From contig NZ_LMIT01000002.1 of assembly GCF_001428825.1 (NCBI RefSeq), positions 255,024 through 319,023 on the forward strand: DNA of 64,000 nt. The letters are read 5' to 3'. The notes below the pieces were generated by a model. It saw nothing but the letters and a program-made list of their open reading frames with translations, did no database searches and was not told the DNA's origin. Source of the stretch: Nocardioides sp. Root240. GTDB taxonomy: Bacteria > Actinomycetota > Actinomycetes > Propionibacteriales > Nocardioidaceae. Positions 8,055-17,674 of the stretch are shown in pieces; position 1 is the first letter of the stretch; each line of letters opens with the position of its first letter. The position numbers and the translations under genes are program-made.

Positions 8055-9046
8055 CGCCCGGAGGCCGACGAATCCCCTTGACTCTGCTGGACCTGGCGCC
8101 GATCCCGTCCGACGGCACCGCGACCGACGCCGTCGCGATGAGCGTCGAGTTGGCTCGGGCCGCCGAGAGGTCGGGGTATGACCGGGTTTGGTACGCCGAG
8201 CACCACGGAACGACGACTGCCTCGGCGGCACCGGCCGTGCTGGCGGCGCACGTGGCGAGCCGCACGAAGACGATTCGGGTCGGCGCGGGCGGGGTGATGC
8301 TTCCGAACCACTCTCCGCTCTCGATCGCGGAGCAGTTCGGGACGCTCGCCGCCATGTATCCGAATCGGATCGACCTGGGGGTGGGGCGTGCGACGGGCGC
8401 CGACGCGGGGATGGCGTACGCCCTGCGTCGTGATGGCGCGAGTGACACCTTCGAACAGGATGTTGCCGAATTGCGCGCCTTTCTCGGCGAGGACAGCCTG
8501 ATCCCGGGCGTCGTCGCTGTGCCGGGGCAGGGTACCCGCGTGCCGATCACCATCCTGGGGTCCTCGTTGTTCGGAGCACGCCTGGCTGCCAAGATGGGGC
8601 TGCCCTTTGCCTTCGCGGCGCACTTCTCACCGGGTGACCTCGACCAGGCGGTCGCGACGTATCGACGTCAGTTCAAGCCGTCTGCTGAGCACTCCGAGCC
8701 CTACCTGATGATCACGGCCAACGTGATCGCCTCCGACGATGCAGCATCCGTCTCGTCCAACCTCCGCGGCATGCTTCGTTTCGAGGCGCGCAAGGTTCTG
8801 ACGAGGCGGCCGGGTGATCAGTCCTTAACGGACGCGCAGGTGGACACCTTTCTCGACTCGCCGCAGGGCGCGGCCGCAGCCCAGATGTTCCGGCACGCCG
8901 CGACCGGCAACCCGTCGGAGGTGGTTCGGGCGTTGGAGACCCTGGCGCAGCGAACGGGCGCCGATGAGCTCATCCTTGTCCATCAGTCGCCGGATCCGGA
9001 ACATCGGATCCGCTCGCTCGTACTGACGGGCCGCGCCATGACCTGA
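8051..9046 (+). CDS. LLM-class flavin-dependent oxidoreductase (luciferase-like, MsnO8 type)
   Basis: A 331-residue luciferase-like TIM-barrel protein. Typical elements are LTLLDLAPIPSDGTATDAV, RVWYAEHHG (residues about 45-53), RVGAGGVMLPNHSPLSIAEQFG, and RIDLGVGRATG. These place it in the group of single-component FMN-linked bacterial luciferase-like monooxygenases. The GTG start at 8051 overlaps the MDR stop (GTGA), and this gene appears to end the TetR-controlled operon. No separate flavin reductase is present; the upstream MDR could supply a related redox step, but that is speculation. Nothing recognisable occupies 9047-9175. Confidence 0.9.
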   Translation: MTPGGRRIPLTLLDLAPIPSDGTATDAVAMSVELARAAERSGYDRVWYAEHHGTTTASAAPAVLAAHVASRTKTIRVGAGGVMLPNHSPLSIAEQFGTLAAMYPNRIDLGVGRATGADAGMAYALRRDGASDTFEQDVAELRAFLGEDSLIPGVVAVPGQGTRVPITILGSSLFGARLAAKMGLPFAFAAHFSPGDLDQAVATYRRQFKPSAEHSEPYLMITANVIASDDAASVSSNLRGMLRFEARKVLTRRPGDQSLTDAQVDTFLDSPQGAAAAQMFRHAATGNPSEVVRALETLAQRTGADELILVHQSPDPEHRIRSLVLTGRAMT

Positions 9047-9175
9047 GTGCCTTGAGGTCGTCGCGTGTCGACTCTCGGCGGGAACCTGCACCTGCCGGGA
9101 TCGGCACGGTTCCGGAAGGTGGGGGCGGACCTGCGTGCGGCGATCGTCTTCTCGAAATGCCGTTGCAGGCTGGCC

Positions 9176-9805
9176 TCATCCGCCTGCAGGTGATGCCAGG
9201 TGCGGCTCCAACAGCCGCAGCGTTAGCTCGTAGGCGTCGTTGACGCGGGCCACGTCATGAGTGGCAGCCACGTCGAGGTGCAACCCGCGGATGACGGCCA
9301 TGACGAGTGTGCTGACCACCTGCGCTTCTGCCTCAGGCCGTCCGCTGCTGACCAGTGCGTCGGAGAGGGGCGTCATCCAGTCGCGGACGACGGACTGCTC
9401 GAACCACTCGTACCGCTCCGGGTCCCTCAGCGCCATGCCGTACAGCTCGAACAAGAAGGCGAACTGGCGGTCATAGCCCGGGGTGAGCCACAAGGCCCAC
9501 AGTCCGCGTAGCACATCGACCGGACGTCCCGCGCTGCTCTCCCACACGTTGTTGAGTGCGTCCACCATCGCGCCATGGAGTCCGCGACACACTTCGCGCA
9601 CCAAGTCGTCCTTGCTTCCGAGTTGCCGGTTCAGCGACGTGATGGAGGTGCCGATGGCCTCGGCCAACGGGCGCAGGGTCAACTGGGACACGCCGACCTC
9701 GAGCGCGTACTCGGTGGCGGCGGCGAGCAGCTCCGGGCGCCTGTTCTGCCAGCGTCGAGCACGACCGTCCACCGTGGGCGCCGGGTCCACCGGCCTTGGC
9801 GTCAC
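9176..9805 (-). CDS. TetR family regulator, divergent from the amidase cluster
   Basis: A 209-residue regulator. GTG at 9805 was preferred to the TTG at 9820. The HTH region, about residues 25-60 (SQLTLRPLAEAIGTSITSLNRQLGSKDDLVREV), is TetR-like but with LNRQLGSKDDL instead of the usual Y-Y-H-F-x-x-K. The C-terminal domain, FAFLFELYGMALRDPERYEWFEQSVV, is like TetR_C domains of unknown ligand. It is transcribed away from the first amidase gene and shares the 230-bp intergenic region with it, so it may add a second control layer to the amide catabolism cluster alongside the PucR-type regulator. Confidence 0.85.
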   Translation of the reverse strand: MTPRPVDPAPTVDGRARRWQNRRPELLAAATEYALEVGVSQLTLRPLAEAIGTSITSLNRQLGSKDDLVREVCRGLHGAMVDALNNVWESSAGRPVDVLRGLWALWLTPGYDRQFAFLFELYGMALRDPERYEWFEQSVVRDWMTPLSDALVSSGRPEAEAQVVSTLVMAVIRGLHLDVAATHDVARVNDAYELTLRLLEPHLASPAGG

Positions 9806-9874
9806 GCACAGATCGTACAAGCAGCCTTCGAGTCGTCGGCGACCCCGACGCCCACGGAAGGGGAAGGTCGATGC

Positions 9875-9889
9875 TGTGCCGGCAGCACA
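9875..9889. promoter_or_regulatory. Dyad TGTGC-N5-GCACA upstream of amidase 1
   Basis: A perfect 5-bp inverted repeat (6-bp when the flanking C and G are included) with a 5-bp spacer lies 146 bp before the first amidase. The identical arms and spacing recur at 17675-17689 before the second amidase, next to the PucR-type gene. I infer a shared operator for that regulator. The rest of 9806-10035 shows no clear promoter to my eye. Confidence 0.6.
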
Positions 9890-10035
9890 GTTGCCGCCTG
9901 AGGTATGAGCAATCAGCCCATTCTCACGCTCACTGACCGCGATTTAGCGTGGCGCAGGCCACACCGAGACCGTGTAATCCGACAGCCAGGTCGGACCCGC
10001 GGCGAGGTCGAGATCGTGAACGTGAGGTTCGACAA

Positions 10036-11481
10036 ATGAATGAGATCAACACCTGGAGCGCGACGCGGGTCGCGTCGGCTGTCCGCTCGGGGGACATCAG
10101 CTCTCGTGAGGCCGTCGAGGCCTCGCTGGCGCGTCTCGACGAGGTCGAGCCGATCACGAATGCCTTCGAGGACCGCGCCGAGGATGCGCTCGCGCGTGCC
10201 GATGAGGCAGATGCCCGACGCCGTCGTGGAGAGCAGCTCGGCCCCTTGCACGGCGTGCCGATCGCCGTCAAGGACAACCACGACGTGAAGGGCCTCCCGA
10301 CGACCCACGGTGTCCCTGCACTCGCAGGGCTGCCGCCCGCTTCCGAGACCTGCCCTCCGGTCGACCGGTACGTCGAGAGCGGGGCGATCATCATCGGCCG
10401 CACGCGGATGCCTCCGTTCGGCATGCGATGGACGACGCAGAGCGACTTCTTCGGGCCGACCCGCAACCCGCACGACCCGACGGTGACCGCCGGCGCGTCC
10501 ACAGGTGGTGGTGCCGCTGCCGTGGCAACCGGTGTCGTCCCGATCGCCCAGGGCAACGACATCGGTGGTTCTCTGCGATATCCGGCGACGGTCTGCGGTG
10601 TGGTCGCCCTGCGCCCAACAGTTGGCATGGTGCCGTGGTGGACCTCGCCCCAGGGCCTCGGGATGCGTGTCTCCAGCCGTGAGTTCCAGGTCGACGGCCC
10701 GATCGCACGTCATGTCGAGGACCTGCGCCTCGCGCTGTCGGTCGTTGCCAAGCCGGACCCGCGTGATCCCGACGCAACCCCCGGCTATGCCGCAGCTCGC
10801 GTGACCCGACCGCGGATCGGAGTCGTGCTCGACCCCGGTGACGCACCTTTCGCGGGGTCGGGCACGCCTGAAATTGAGAAGTCGGTCCGGGAGGTCGCTG
10901 CGACCCTGCGGTCTGACGGGTACGAGGTCGACGAGATCGTCGTCCCCCAGCTAGGTGAGGCGGCGAGCCTGTGGTTGCGCCTCGCCTTCGCGGACTTCGT
11001 CCTGTCGGGACTCGGCGACCAGATCGACGAGTTCGCCGACGAGGGCATGCAGTTCAAGTTCAGGTCCGTCGTGTCACTGGTCGAGGAGGCGTACGGCCCT
11101 ACCGACCTACGGGCCTACCTCGAAGGTCAGGAGCGTCGTTCCCTGATCCGCCGCGAGTTGTCCGAACTCATGACCAGGTACCCGGTGCTGCTCCTGCCGA
11201 ACTCGGGGGAGCCAGCCTTCGCGCTCGGCAGCGACGTCACCAGTCGCGACCGGGTCCACGATCTCCTCCGCCACCAGTGGCCGAACCTTGCCGTGCCCTT
11301 CATGGCACTGCCCGGCGTAGGGATCGCGACCCATGTCCGCCCCCGACAGTCGCCACTGGGCGTCCAGTTGATCGGTCGTGCCTTCGACGAGGCGACGCTC
11401 CTGGACATCGCGGCGGCGCTCCAGGAACGCATGCCCGTGCCCAGCCCCGTCGAACCCGTCCCGCCGCACGCAACCCGCTGA
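10036..11481 (+). CDS. Amidase (amidase signature family), paralogue 1
   Basis: A 481-residue cytoplasmic hydrolase of the amidase signature family, which cleaves carboxamides by a Ser-cisSer-Lys triad. All three residues are present: Lys79 in IAVKDNHD, cis-Ser155 in GASTGGG and Ser179 in DIGGSLR, with the correct 24-residue Ser-Ser spacing. The start ATG at 10036 aligns with the paralogue at 17800 (NEINTWSATRV against SEIWKLSATQV). It heads an operon with a solute importer and aminotransferase, suggesting that an imported amide is hydrolysed to an amine or amino acid. GatA is unlikely, because gatC and gatB are absent and the N-terminus differs. Confidence 0.9.
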   Translation: MNEINTWSATRVASAVRSGDISSREAVEASLARLDEVEPITNAFEDRAEDALARADEADARRRRGEQLGPLHGVPIAVKDNHDVKGLPTTHGVPALAGLPPASETCPPVDRYVESGAIIIGRTRMPPFGMRWTTQSDFFGPTRNPHDPTVTAGASTGGGAAAVATGVVPIAQGNDIGGSLRYPATVCGVVALRPTVGMVPWWTSPQGLGMRVSSREFQVDGPIARHVEDLRLALSVVAKPDPRDPDATPGYAAARVTRPRIGVVLDPGDAPFAGSGTPEIEKSVREVAATLRSDGYEVDEIVVPQLGEAASLWLRLAFADFVLSGLGDQIDEFADEGMQFKFRSVVSLVEEAYGPTDLRAYLEGQERRSLIRRELSELMTRYPVLLLPNSGEPAFALGSDVTSRDRVHDLLRHQWPNLAVPFMALPGVGIATHVRPRQSPLGVQLIGRAFDEATLLDIAAALQERMPVPSPVEPVPPHATR

Positions 11482-11573
11482 CCGTCGTCCCGCCGGGGCC
11501 GGTCGAGGACGCACCAGCACCGGACAAGAAACCGCCCCGCCCGACCGGGTCGGGCGCGAGCTAGGAGGCTCAC

Positions 11574-12539
11574 ATGAATTACCGGAACACCCTGTGCAGT
11601 GCCGCCGCCGCGGTTGCACTGCTGTCGACAGCGGCATGCTCGGGCGGCTCGTCGACCGATGACGGAGGCGACGACACGTTCTCGGTCGGCATCGTCCGGT
11701 TCGCGCCCAGTGAGGTGACGACGGAGGGCGCCATCAAGGAGTACGTCAAGCTCGCCGAGGCCGCCGGGTGGGAAGTCACGACCGCCAACCCCGACGCGGC
11801 CGTCGACAAGGCGATCGGCGCCATGCAGGACTTCGTGCAGAAGAAGGTCGACCTGATCGTCGTGGGCTCCTTCGACTCCACCACGCTGACCTCTGGACTC
11901 CGCTCGGCGACCGAGGCGGGCATCCCGGTCGCTTCGATCGCCGGGGGCATCGCCGACGGCGTGACCTACAACCTCGGCGTCGCCAACGGGATCGAGATCC
12001 CCGACCAGATGATCGAGGACATGGGTGGCGAGGGCCGCAGCCTCGTTCTCAGCTACACCCCGGGACCGCCGTGCCAGATCCGTGAGAAGGCGCTCGACGA
12101 GGCCCTCGAGGACACCGGCATCACGGCCGATCGCCAGGAGGTGACCATCCCGGGGCAGCTCGAGTCCAGCCAGCGGCTCACGACTGCATGGCTCGCGAAG
12201 AACCCCGCCGACGGCGAGCCGCTGTCGGTCTGGGCCTGCTGGGACGACCCCGCTCTCGGCGCCTATGTCGCCATCGAGCAGGCGAAGCGGACCGACGTGA
12301 AGATCTACGGGTACAACGGCACACCGGCAGGACTTCGCGCTCTCAAGGAAGGAAAGATCCGAGCGACGTCGGCTCCCGACCTCGCCGCGGCAGCGAAGCT
12401 CCTCTTCGATGCCACTCCCTCGCTCGTCGAAGGGGGTGCTGACGCCGAACCTCAGGACGTGGAGACGCCCTACAACCTCGTCACCAGCGACACCATCGAC
12501 GAGTACCTCGTCGCGCACCCCGGTGCGGATGGATCCTGA
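11574..12539 (+). CDS. ABC transporter substrate-binding lipoprotein (RbsB/periplasmic-binding-protein-4 type)
   Basis: A 321-residue exported protein. Residues 1-22 form a lipoprotein signal with lipobox STAAC, followed by a Ser/Gly/Asp linker. The mature part has the two-lobe type I binding-protein pattern: FSVGIVRFAPSEVTTEG, DLIVVGSFDSTTLTSGL, GIPVASIAG, and VKIYGYNGTPAGLRALKEGKIRAT near the C-terminus. The last motif is typical of sugar or autoinducer-2 binding relatives. It precedes the matching ATPase and permease. Neighbouring amidases and an aminotransferase suggest an amide or amine ligand rather than a free sugar. A good Shine-Dalgarno sequence (CTAGGAGG) lies 7-8 bp before the start. 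Confidence 0.9.
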   Translation: MNYRNTLCSAAAAVALLSTAACSGGSSTDDGGDDTFSVGIVRFAPSEVTTEGAIKEYVKLAEAAGWEVTTANPDAAVDKAIGAMQDFVQKKVDLIVVGSFDSTTLTSGLRSATEAGIPVASIAGGIADGVTYNLGVANGIEIPDQMIEDMGGEGRSLVLSYTPGPPCQIREKALDEALEDTGITADRQEVTIPGQLESSQRLTTAWLAKNPADGEPLSVWACWDDPALGAYVAIEQAKRTDVKIYGYNGTPAGLRALKEGKIRATSAPDLAAAAKLLFDATPSLVEGGADAEPQDVETPYNLVTSDTIDEYLVAHPGADGS

Positions 12540-12551
12540 GGACCGGTTGCG

Positions 12552-14129
12552 ATGAATCACCGTCCAGAGCCCGGCGACGCTCCACATCTCCCGATCGGGG
12601 CCGGCGAGGAGGTCCTCAGAGGGTCGCTCCGCGTCGAGGGAATCTCCAAGAGCTTCGGCGGAAGCCGGGCTCTGGACGACGTCTCCCTCACCGTCCGACC
12701 AGGATCCGTGCACGCGCTGTGTGGCGCAAACGGCGCCGGCAAGTCCACTCTCATCAAGGTGATTGCGGGTCTCGAACACGCCGATACCGGGGTCATCGAG
12801 CTCGACGGGGAACCCGTGCGTGTCGCGAATCCCCGCCATGCGGCTGACCTCGGTCTCGGTTTCATCCACCAGGAGCTGAACCTGGTTCCCACGTTCTCGG
12901 TCCTCCGGAACCTGGCCATGGGTTCGGGGCGGACAGGCCGTTGGGGGCAGCTCGACCTGCGGCGCCTCTCCCGCGACGCTGTCGTGGTCCTCGAACGGCT
13001 TCAAGCCGACATCTCACTGAGTGCCCAGGTGGACAAACTGTCGGTGGCGGACCGGTGGATGGTCTCGCTGGCCCGCTCACTCATGCGTCCGGCCCGCTTC
13101 ATCGCGATGGACGAGCCGACCGCGTCCTTCACCGACGATGAGGCGCACCGCCTCATCAAGGTCATCGATGAGCTGACCTCCACCGGCGTCGGGATCCTCT
13201 ACGTCTCCCACCGCCTCGACGAGGTGCTGTCGATCTCCGACGAGATCACCGTGTTCCGCAACGGGCGGCTGGTGACGACCCTCGCGGCGCGGGAGACGGA
13301 CCGGGCTGCGCTGACCACCCACATCGTGGGCCGCGAGGTCGAACGAGTCGTCGCCAGTGAACAGGGCGATCCTGGCGGAACCGAGCGAGCGGTGCGTCTG
13401 CGAGCGCTGGGCCTGAGCCGAAGCCCGCACGTTCTCAACGCCTCGTTCGACGTCAAAGTCGGAGAGATCGTCGGCATCGCGGGACTCGTCGGCGCCGGAC
13501 GCACCGAGCTGGCCCGTCTGCTCGTCGGCGCCGACCGGGCGACTGCGGGGCGCATGGAGCTCGACGGGGCCGGGTACGCGCCTCGCTCGCCTCATCAGGC
13601 GATCCGGTCCGGCGTCGCGCTGGTGCCTGAGGAGCGACGCAGCCAGGGCCTGGTACTGACGGGCTCGGTCGAGGACAACCTGGCCATGGCCGAGCACGGA
13701 GCCGCCCGGCGTACCCTGCGTCCCTTCAGCCCGCGTCGCTCGCGTCGCACGGCAGAGGCGCTGATCGAACGGTTCGCCATCAAGACGCGATCCTCACGCA
13801 CCGCTGTTCACCTCCTGAGCGGCGGCAACCAGCAGAAGGCAGTCGTCGGCAAGTACGTCCGCACCGGTCCGGGCCTGCTCGTCATGGACGAGCCGACCGT
13901 CGGCGTCGACGTCGGAGCTCGTGCGGAGATCTATCGGATCATCGGCGAGCTCGCCTCAGACGGGACCTCGGTCCTCGTCATCTCCAGCGACTTCGAGGAA
14001 CTCGCCATCTGTCACCGGGTGCTGGTCATGCGTGCCGGCCGGATCATCGCCGAGGTGCCCGCCTCGCAGTTCGACAAAGACCATCTCACCGCCCTGAGCT
14101 TCGGGGCCCCCGATGCGGAGGAAGCATGA
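12552..14129 (+). CDS. ABC importer ATPase with two nucleotide-binding domains (RbsA type)
   Basis: A 525-residue duplicated ATPase. NBD1 has Walker A GANGAGKST (about residue 58) and Walker B RFIAMDEPTAS; its signature region reads KLSVADRWMV, slightly off the usual LS(V/G)xxxQ. NBD2 has the degenerate P-loop GLVGAGRTEL normal for this subfamily, an intact LSGGNQQK signature, and LLVMDEPTVGVDVGA. It energises import through the RbsC-like permease. It sits 12 bp after the binding protein gene and overlaps the permease start by 4 bp (ATGA), so the three are one transport operon. Confidence 0.93.
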   Translation: MNHRPEPGDAPHLPIGAGEEVLRGSLRVEGISKSFGGSRALDDVSLTVRPGSVHALCGANGAGKSTLIKVIAGLEHADTGVIELDGEPVRVANPRHAADLGLGFIHQELNLVPTFSVLRNLAMGSGRTGRWGQLDLRRLSRDAVVVLERLQADISLSAQVDKLSVADRWMVSLARSLMRPARFIAMDEPTASFTDDEAHRLIKVIDELTSTGVGILYVSHRLDEVLSISDEITVFRNGRLVTTLAARETDRAALTTHIVGREVERVVASEQGDPGGTERAVRLRALGLSRSPHVLNASFDVKVGEIVGIAGLVGAGRTELARLLVGADRATAGRMELDGAGYAPRSPHQAIRSGVALVPEERRSQGLVLTGSVEDNLAMAEHGAARRTLRPFSPRRSRRTAEALIERFAIKTRSSRTAVHLLSGGNQQKAVVGKYVRTGPGLLVMDEPTVGVDVGARAEIYRIIGELASDGTSVLVISSDFEELAICHRVLVMRAGRIIAEVPASQFDKDHLTALSFGAPDAEEA

Positions 14130-15127
14130 GCGCCACGACCACCGTCACCAGCGACGTCCCCGACAACGACAGCCCTGGATTCGACTACTTCGATTGGTTC
14201 GGAAGATACGGCGCACTCGTAGTGCTGGCGCTGCTCGTCACCGTCGCCTCGGCCGCCGCACCCGAAACTTTTCCGACCCTCGACAACGCCATCAACGTGC
14301 TCAACCAGAGTGCGTTGGCAGCCATCATCGCGATGGGCCTGACCTTCGTCCTGGTCACCGGTGAGTTCGATCTCGGCATCGGCAACGCAGCCAGTCTCGC
14401 CGGCGTCGCGGCCTGCGCCCTCATGGTCGATGCCGGGTTCGGGATCGTCGCCGCACTCCTGTCCGTGCTGGTCCTCGGCGCCGCCATCGGCATCGTCAAC
14501 GGCTTCATCGTCACCTTCATGAACGTGTCGGCGCTGGTCGCGACCCTGGGCACGGGGACGGTCGTCATCGGCGTGAACTACGTCATCTCGGACGGCACAC
14601 CGGTCGCCCTGCAGGACCCTGACACCTTCCTGGACATCACCTTCGGTCGGCTTTTCGGTGTTCCGTACCCGGTGTACGTGATGGTGCTGGTGGCGGCCGT
14701 CCTGTGGTGGCTGCTCAACCGGACCGTCCTAGGCCAGGCCATGCAGGCGGTCGGCGGGAACCGCGTGGCCGCAGAGCTGTCGGGCATCCGCGTGGACCGC
14801 GTGCGCATCATCGCGTTCGCCGTCTGCTCGATGTGCGCCGGGCTGACCGGCTTCCTCCTTGCTTCCCGCACGGGTAGTGCGACGCTCGCAGCAGGGGATC
14901 CCTACCTGCTCAGCTCGTTCGCTGCGGCCTTCTTCGGCTCGGCGGTCCTCCGCGACGGCCAGTTCCACATCGTAGGCACGCTCGTCGGTGTCATCACGGT
15001 GTCCGTCGGCTTCAACGCGATCGCATTGATAGGACTCGCGACCTACTCCCAGTACCTGTTCCAGGGGATCCTCCTTATCGTGGGCGTGGGGGTGGGCTCT
15101 CTCGCCCGGCTGCGCGCCGCGGCCTGA
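14126..15127 (+). CDS. ABC importer permease (RbsC/BPD_transp_2 type)
   Basis: A 333-residue integral membrane protein with eight to ten hydrophobic segments. Diagnostic segments are ALAAIIAMGLTFVLVTGEFDLGIGNAASLAG and MQAVGGNRVAAELSGIRVDRVRIIAF, the coupling-loop region that contacts the ATPase. These place it in the ribose/xylose/branched-substrate permease family. The ATG start overlaps the ATPase stop. It presumably works as a homodimer with the upstream two-domain ATPase and lipoprotein. An aminotransferase gene follows 5 bp later in the same direction, so uptake and catabolism are probably co-transcribed. Confidence 0.92.
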   Translation: MSATTTVTSDVPDNDSPGFDYFDWFGRYGALVVLALLVTVASAAAPETFPTLDNAINVLNQSALAAIIAMGLTFVLVTGEFDLGIGNAASLAGVAACALMVDAGFGIVAALLSVLVLGAAIGIVNGFIVTFMNVSALVATLGTGTVVIGVNYVISDGTPVALQDPDTFLDITFGRLFGVPYPVYVMVLVAAVLWWLLNRTVLGQAMQAVGGNRVAAELSGIRVDRVRIIAFAVCSMCAGLTGFLLASRTGSATLAAGDPYLLSSFAAAFFGSAVLRDGQFHIVGTLVGVITVSVGFNAIALIGLATYSQYLFQGILLIVGVGVGSLARLRAAA

Positions 15128-15132
15128 GCACG

Positions 15133-16383
15133 ATGAGCTCCCTTGGGAGGAGCCCCTCGTCGCTGTGGCACGGTCAGGCCGCCATGAACGGGGTGGAGGG
15201 ACACCGCATCGTGTTCGTGCGAGGCCGCGGGACCATGGTGTACGACGAGAGCGGCAAGGAGTACTTCGACGCACCGGCCTCCTTGTGGCTGACCAACGTG
15301 GGTCACGGCCGGGTCGAGATCGCCGAAGCGATGCGGGAACAGGCCGGACGCCTCGAGTACTACTCGTCGTTCGGCAGGTTCACTACCGATGTGACCCTCG
15401 CGCTGGCGGAAAGGGTCGCAAGGCTCAGTCCGCTGGGCAGCACCAAGGTCCTCTTCACCTCGGGTGGGAGCGACGGCATCGATCTCGCCGCGAAGCTGGC
15501 ACGACGTTACTGGGACGCCGTCGGCAGGGGCGAGAAGACGGTCGTCGTGACCCGTGATCTCGCCTACCACGGTCTCCACGCCTTCGGCACCAGCATGACC
15601 GGCATCGCTGCCAACCAGGAGGGCATCGGTCGGCTCGTTCCCGACGTGGCCAGGGTGCCGCTGCACGACATCGACGCTCTCGAAGCACTGTTCGTCAGGG
15701 AAGCGGGTCGGATCGCAGCGTTCTTCACCGAGCCGGTCCTCGGCACCGGTGGGGTCCACCTCCCTGAGGCGGACTACATGCGGCGCGTCAACGAGCTGTG
15801 CCGTCGGCACGACGTCCTTCTCGTCGCCGACGAGGTCATCACGGGGTTCGGGCGACTCGGTCAGTGGTTCGGCAGCTCGCGAGTGGGTCTTGAGCCGGAC
15901 ATCATCGTGACAGCCAAGGGCATCAGCTCCGGGTACGCGCCGCTGGGCGCCGTGCTCGTGGGCTCGCGCGTCGCAGATCCGTTCTTCGGTCCCCAGGCGC
16001 TGACCTTTCGCCACGGCATGACCTATGCCGGGCATTCCGTCTCGGCAGCGGCGGGCCTCGCCAACCTCGACATCCTCGAGAGCGAGCGGCTGGTCGAGCG
16101 GGTGCGTGACCTCGAGGCGCCGCTCTTCAACGAGCTGGCGAGGCTGGAGTGTCATGACACCGTGCGTGAGGTACGTGGCGGGCTGGGGTTGATGGTCGGC
16201 ATCGAGATGGTCGATGCGGAAGCAGCGCAGCAGGTCTCCGAGGTGTGCCTGGGGGAGGGATTCATCGTCCGGGTCATCACCGGTGGCACTCTTCAGGTCT
16301 CGCCGCCGTTCACCACCCCGGTCGAGGAGATATTCGCCCTCGGTGCGGTGCTCGACACGACGATCGGCTCTCTCCGTCGGTGA
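15133..16383 (+). CDS. Class III PLP-dependent (omega) aminotransferase
   Basis: A 416-residue fold-type I aminotransferase. The PLP Schiff-base lysine is Lys262 in IIVTAKGISSGYAPLG; the cofactor-binding Asp is in LLVADEVITGFGRLG. The N-terminal segment GTMVYDESGKEYFDAPASLWLTNVGHG is typical of omega-amino acid:pyruvate transaminases. Such enzymes turn a terminal primary amine into an aldehyde, using pyruvate or 2-oxoglutarate as acceptor. That aldehyde would be the substrate of the aldehyde dehydrogenase encoded at 19245. The gene follows the permease by 5 bp and ends the first operon, convergent with the PucR-type gene (10-bp gap). Confidence 0.92.
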   Translation: MSSLGRSPSSLWHGQAAMNGVEGHRIVFVRGRGTMVYDESGKEYFDAPASLWLTNVGHGRVEIAEAMREQAGRLEYYSSFGRFTTDVTLALAERVARLSPLGSTKVLFTSGGSDGIDLAAKLARRYWDAVGRGEKTVVVTRDLAYHGLHAFGTSMTGIAANQEGIGRLVPDVARVPLHDIDALEALFVREAGRIAAFFTEPVLGTGGVHLPEADYMRRVNELCRRHDVLLVADEVITGFGRLGQWFGSSRVGLEPDIIVTAKGISSGYAPLGAVLVGSRVADPFFGPQALTFRHGMTYAGHSVSAAAGLANLDILESERLVERVRDLEAPLFNELARLECHDTVREVRGGLGLMVGIEMVDAEAAQQVSEVCLGEGFIVRVITGGTLQVSPPFTTPVEEIFALGAVLDTTIGSLRR

Positions 16384-16393
16384 CGGTCGAGGC

Positions 16394-17608
16394 TCACACC
16401 TTCTCGAGGGAGTGGAGCACGGTGAGCGCGGCCTGAAGTTCGAAACGGGAGTCCGCGAGCGGGTACCCCAACATGGCCTCGGCGCGCTTGATGCGGTTGT
16501 TGACCGTGTTGCGGTGGAGGTGCAGTGCCTGGGCGGTGCGCAACGGACTCAGGTGAGCGCCCAGGTAAATCCGCACGGTGTCCCGCAGCTGCCGCAGCTC
16601 GATGCCTTCGCCGGCGAGGTCACCGAGTTGTCGACGCGCGAACGTGACCGCCTGGTCACGGTCTGCCAGCAGCAGTGAGAGCAGTGCGATGCGGTCGTAG
16701 TCGGTGACAGAAGGCGCCGGACGCAGACCACGGGATACATGCTCGAACACGATCCGTGCCTCTTCGTGCCCGGCGCGGAATCCGTTCACGCCCGTCGTGC
16801 CGGTCCCGATCGCAACGTGGACGCCCATGGCGCGCTCGCGGAGGAGCGACTCCACGTGCGCCGTGTTGACCTTCTCCGACGGCCGCACGTTCGCCCATCC
16901 GTAGGCCGTGCGCGCGCTGGCCTGCACGACGAGCCGTGCCCGTGCCGGCAGCACCCGTGCCACGGCCGTCGCGGCGTCCAGAACGGTCGCGTGGTCGGCG
17001 CCGTCGCCAGGAGTCGCCCAGCAGATGAAGGCCAGGTGCCGGCCCAGCAGTGGATAGCCGAGCAGGTCGGCCCCAGGGTCGCTGCCGGTCAATACGCTTT
17101 TGACTGCGTCGATGCGCTCGGCCGGGGACCCGACCGTGACCAGCTCCCGACGCATCTGTTCGGAGACGTCGCGTTCGACGCGCGTGAGAAATTCCGACAG
17201 CACGCGGAACGCGACACGCGAGCTGCGCGACAACATGTCTGCGTCGGAGCACTCCACCGCCAGGGCCGGCGCCAGGAAGTCGTTCCAAAGCACGTCCTGG
17301 CCGTAGTGATAGATGCGGGCGAGGTCGACCTGCGTCAGACCGAGTCGGGCCGCGAGTCGAGCAGCCTCCAAGGCGTCGGCGGGTGTGCCCGCCTTCCACG
17401 CTCCGTGCTCGAGCATGGTGAAGAGCAACGCCAGGTTGGCCTCCATGCTCTCCATTTCCGCGCGCTCGGGGACGAGCAGGTAGCCCGGTACAGCGCGTTC
17501 CAGGGCGCTGTGGAGGCCTTCGAGCATGTCTGACTTCCGCTTGAGGAGCGCTCGGCCGGCGCCCGCCAGGGCGGCGCGTTCGTCGGGTGAGAGGTCGAGG
17601 TACTCCAT
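16394..17608 (-). CDS. PucR/CdaR-type helix-turn-helix regulator
   Basis: A 404-residue regulator. The C-terminal PucR HTH_30 domain is clear: RIYLGAHLSPLRTAQALHLHRNTVNNRIKRAEAMLGYPL, with the HRNTVxxRI recognition helix. The middle region (about 170-310) has the GGDEF-like sensor features of this family, including GVHVAIGTG and GFRAGHEEA. ATG at 17608 is used; an in-frame GTG at 17659 would add 17 residues. The gene lies between the two catabolic operons, convergent with the aminotransferase and divergent from amidase 2. PucR-type proteins usually activate purine, amine or amide catabolism in response to the substrate, so it is the likely pathway regulator. Confidence 0.88.
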   Translation of the reverse strand: MEYLDLSPDERAALAGAGRALLKRKSDMLEGLHSALERAVPGYLLVPERAEMESMEANLALLFTMLEHGAWKAGTPADALEAARLAARLGLTQVDLARIYHYGQDVLWNDFLAPALAVECSDADMLSRSSRVAFRVLSEFLTRVERDVSEQMRRELVTVGSPAERIDAVKSVLTGSDPGADLLGYPLLGRHLAFICWATPGDGADHATVLDAATAVARVLPARARLVVQASARTAYGWANVRPSEKVNTAHVESLLRERAMGVHVAIGTGTTGVNGFRAGHEEARIVFEHVSRGLRPAPSVTDYDRIALLSLLLADRDQAVTFARRQLGDLAGEGIELRQLRDTVRIYLGAHLSPLRTAQALHLHRNTVNNRIKRAEAMLGYPLADSRFELQAALTVLHSLEKV

Positions 17609-17674
17609 AGGCCGAAGGGTACGTCCGTCAGCGGTCGGGATGGTGTGTTTTCTGCCCACTATCGCGCTCAGGAG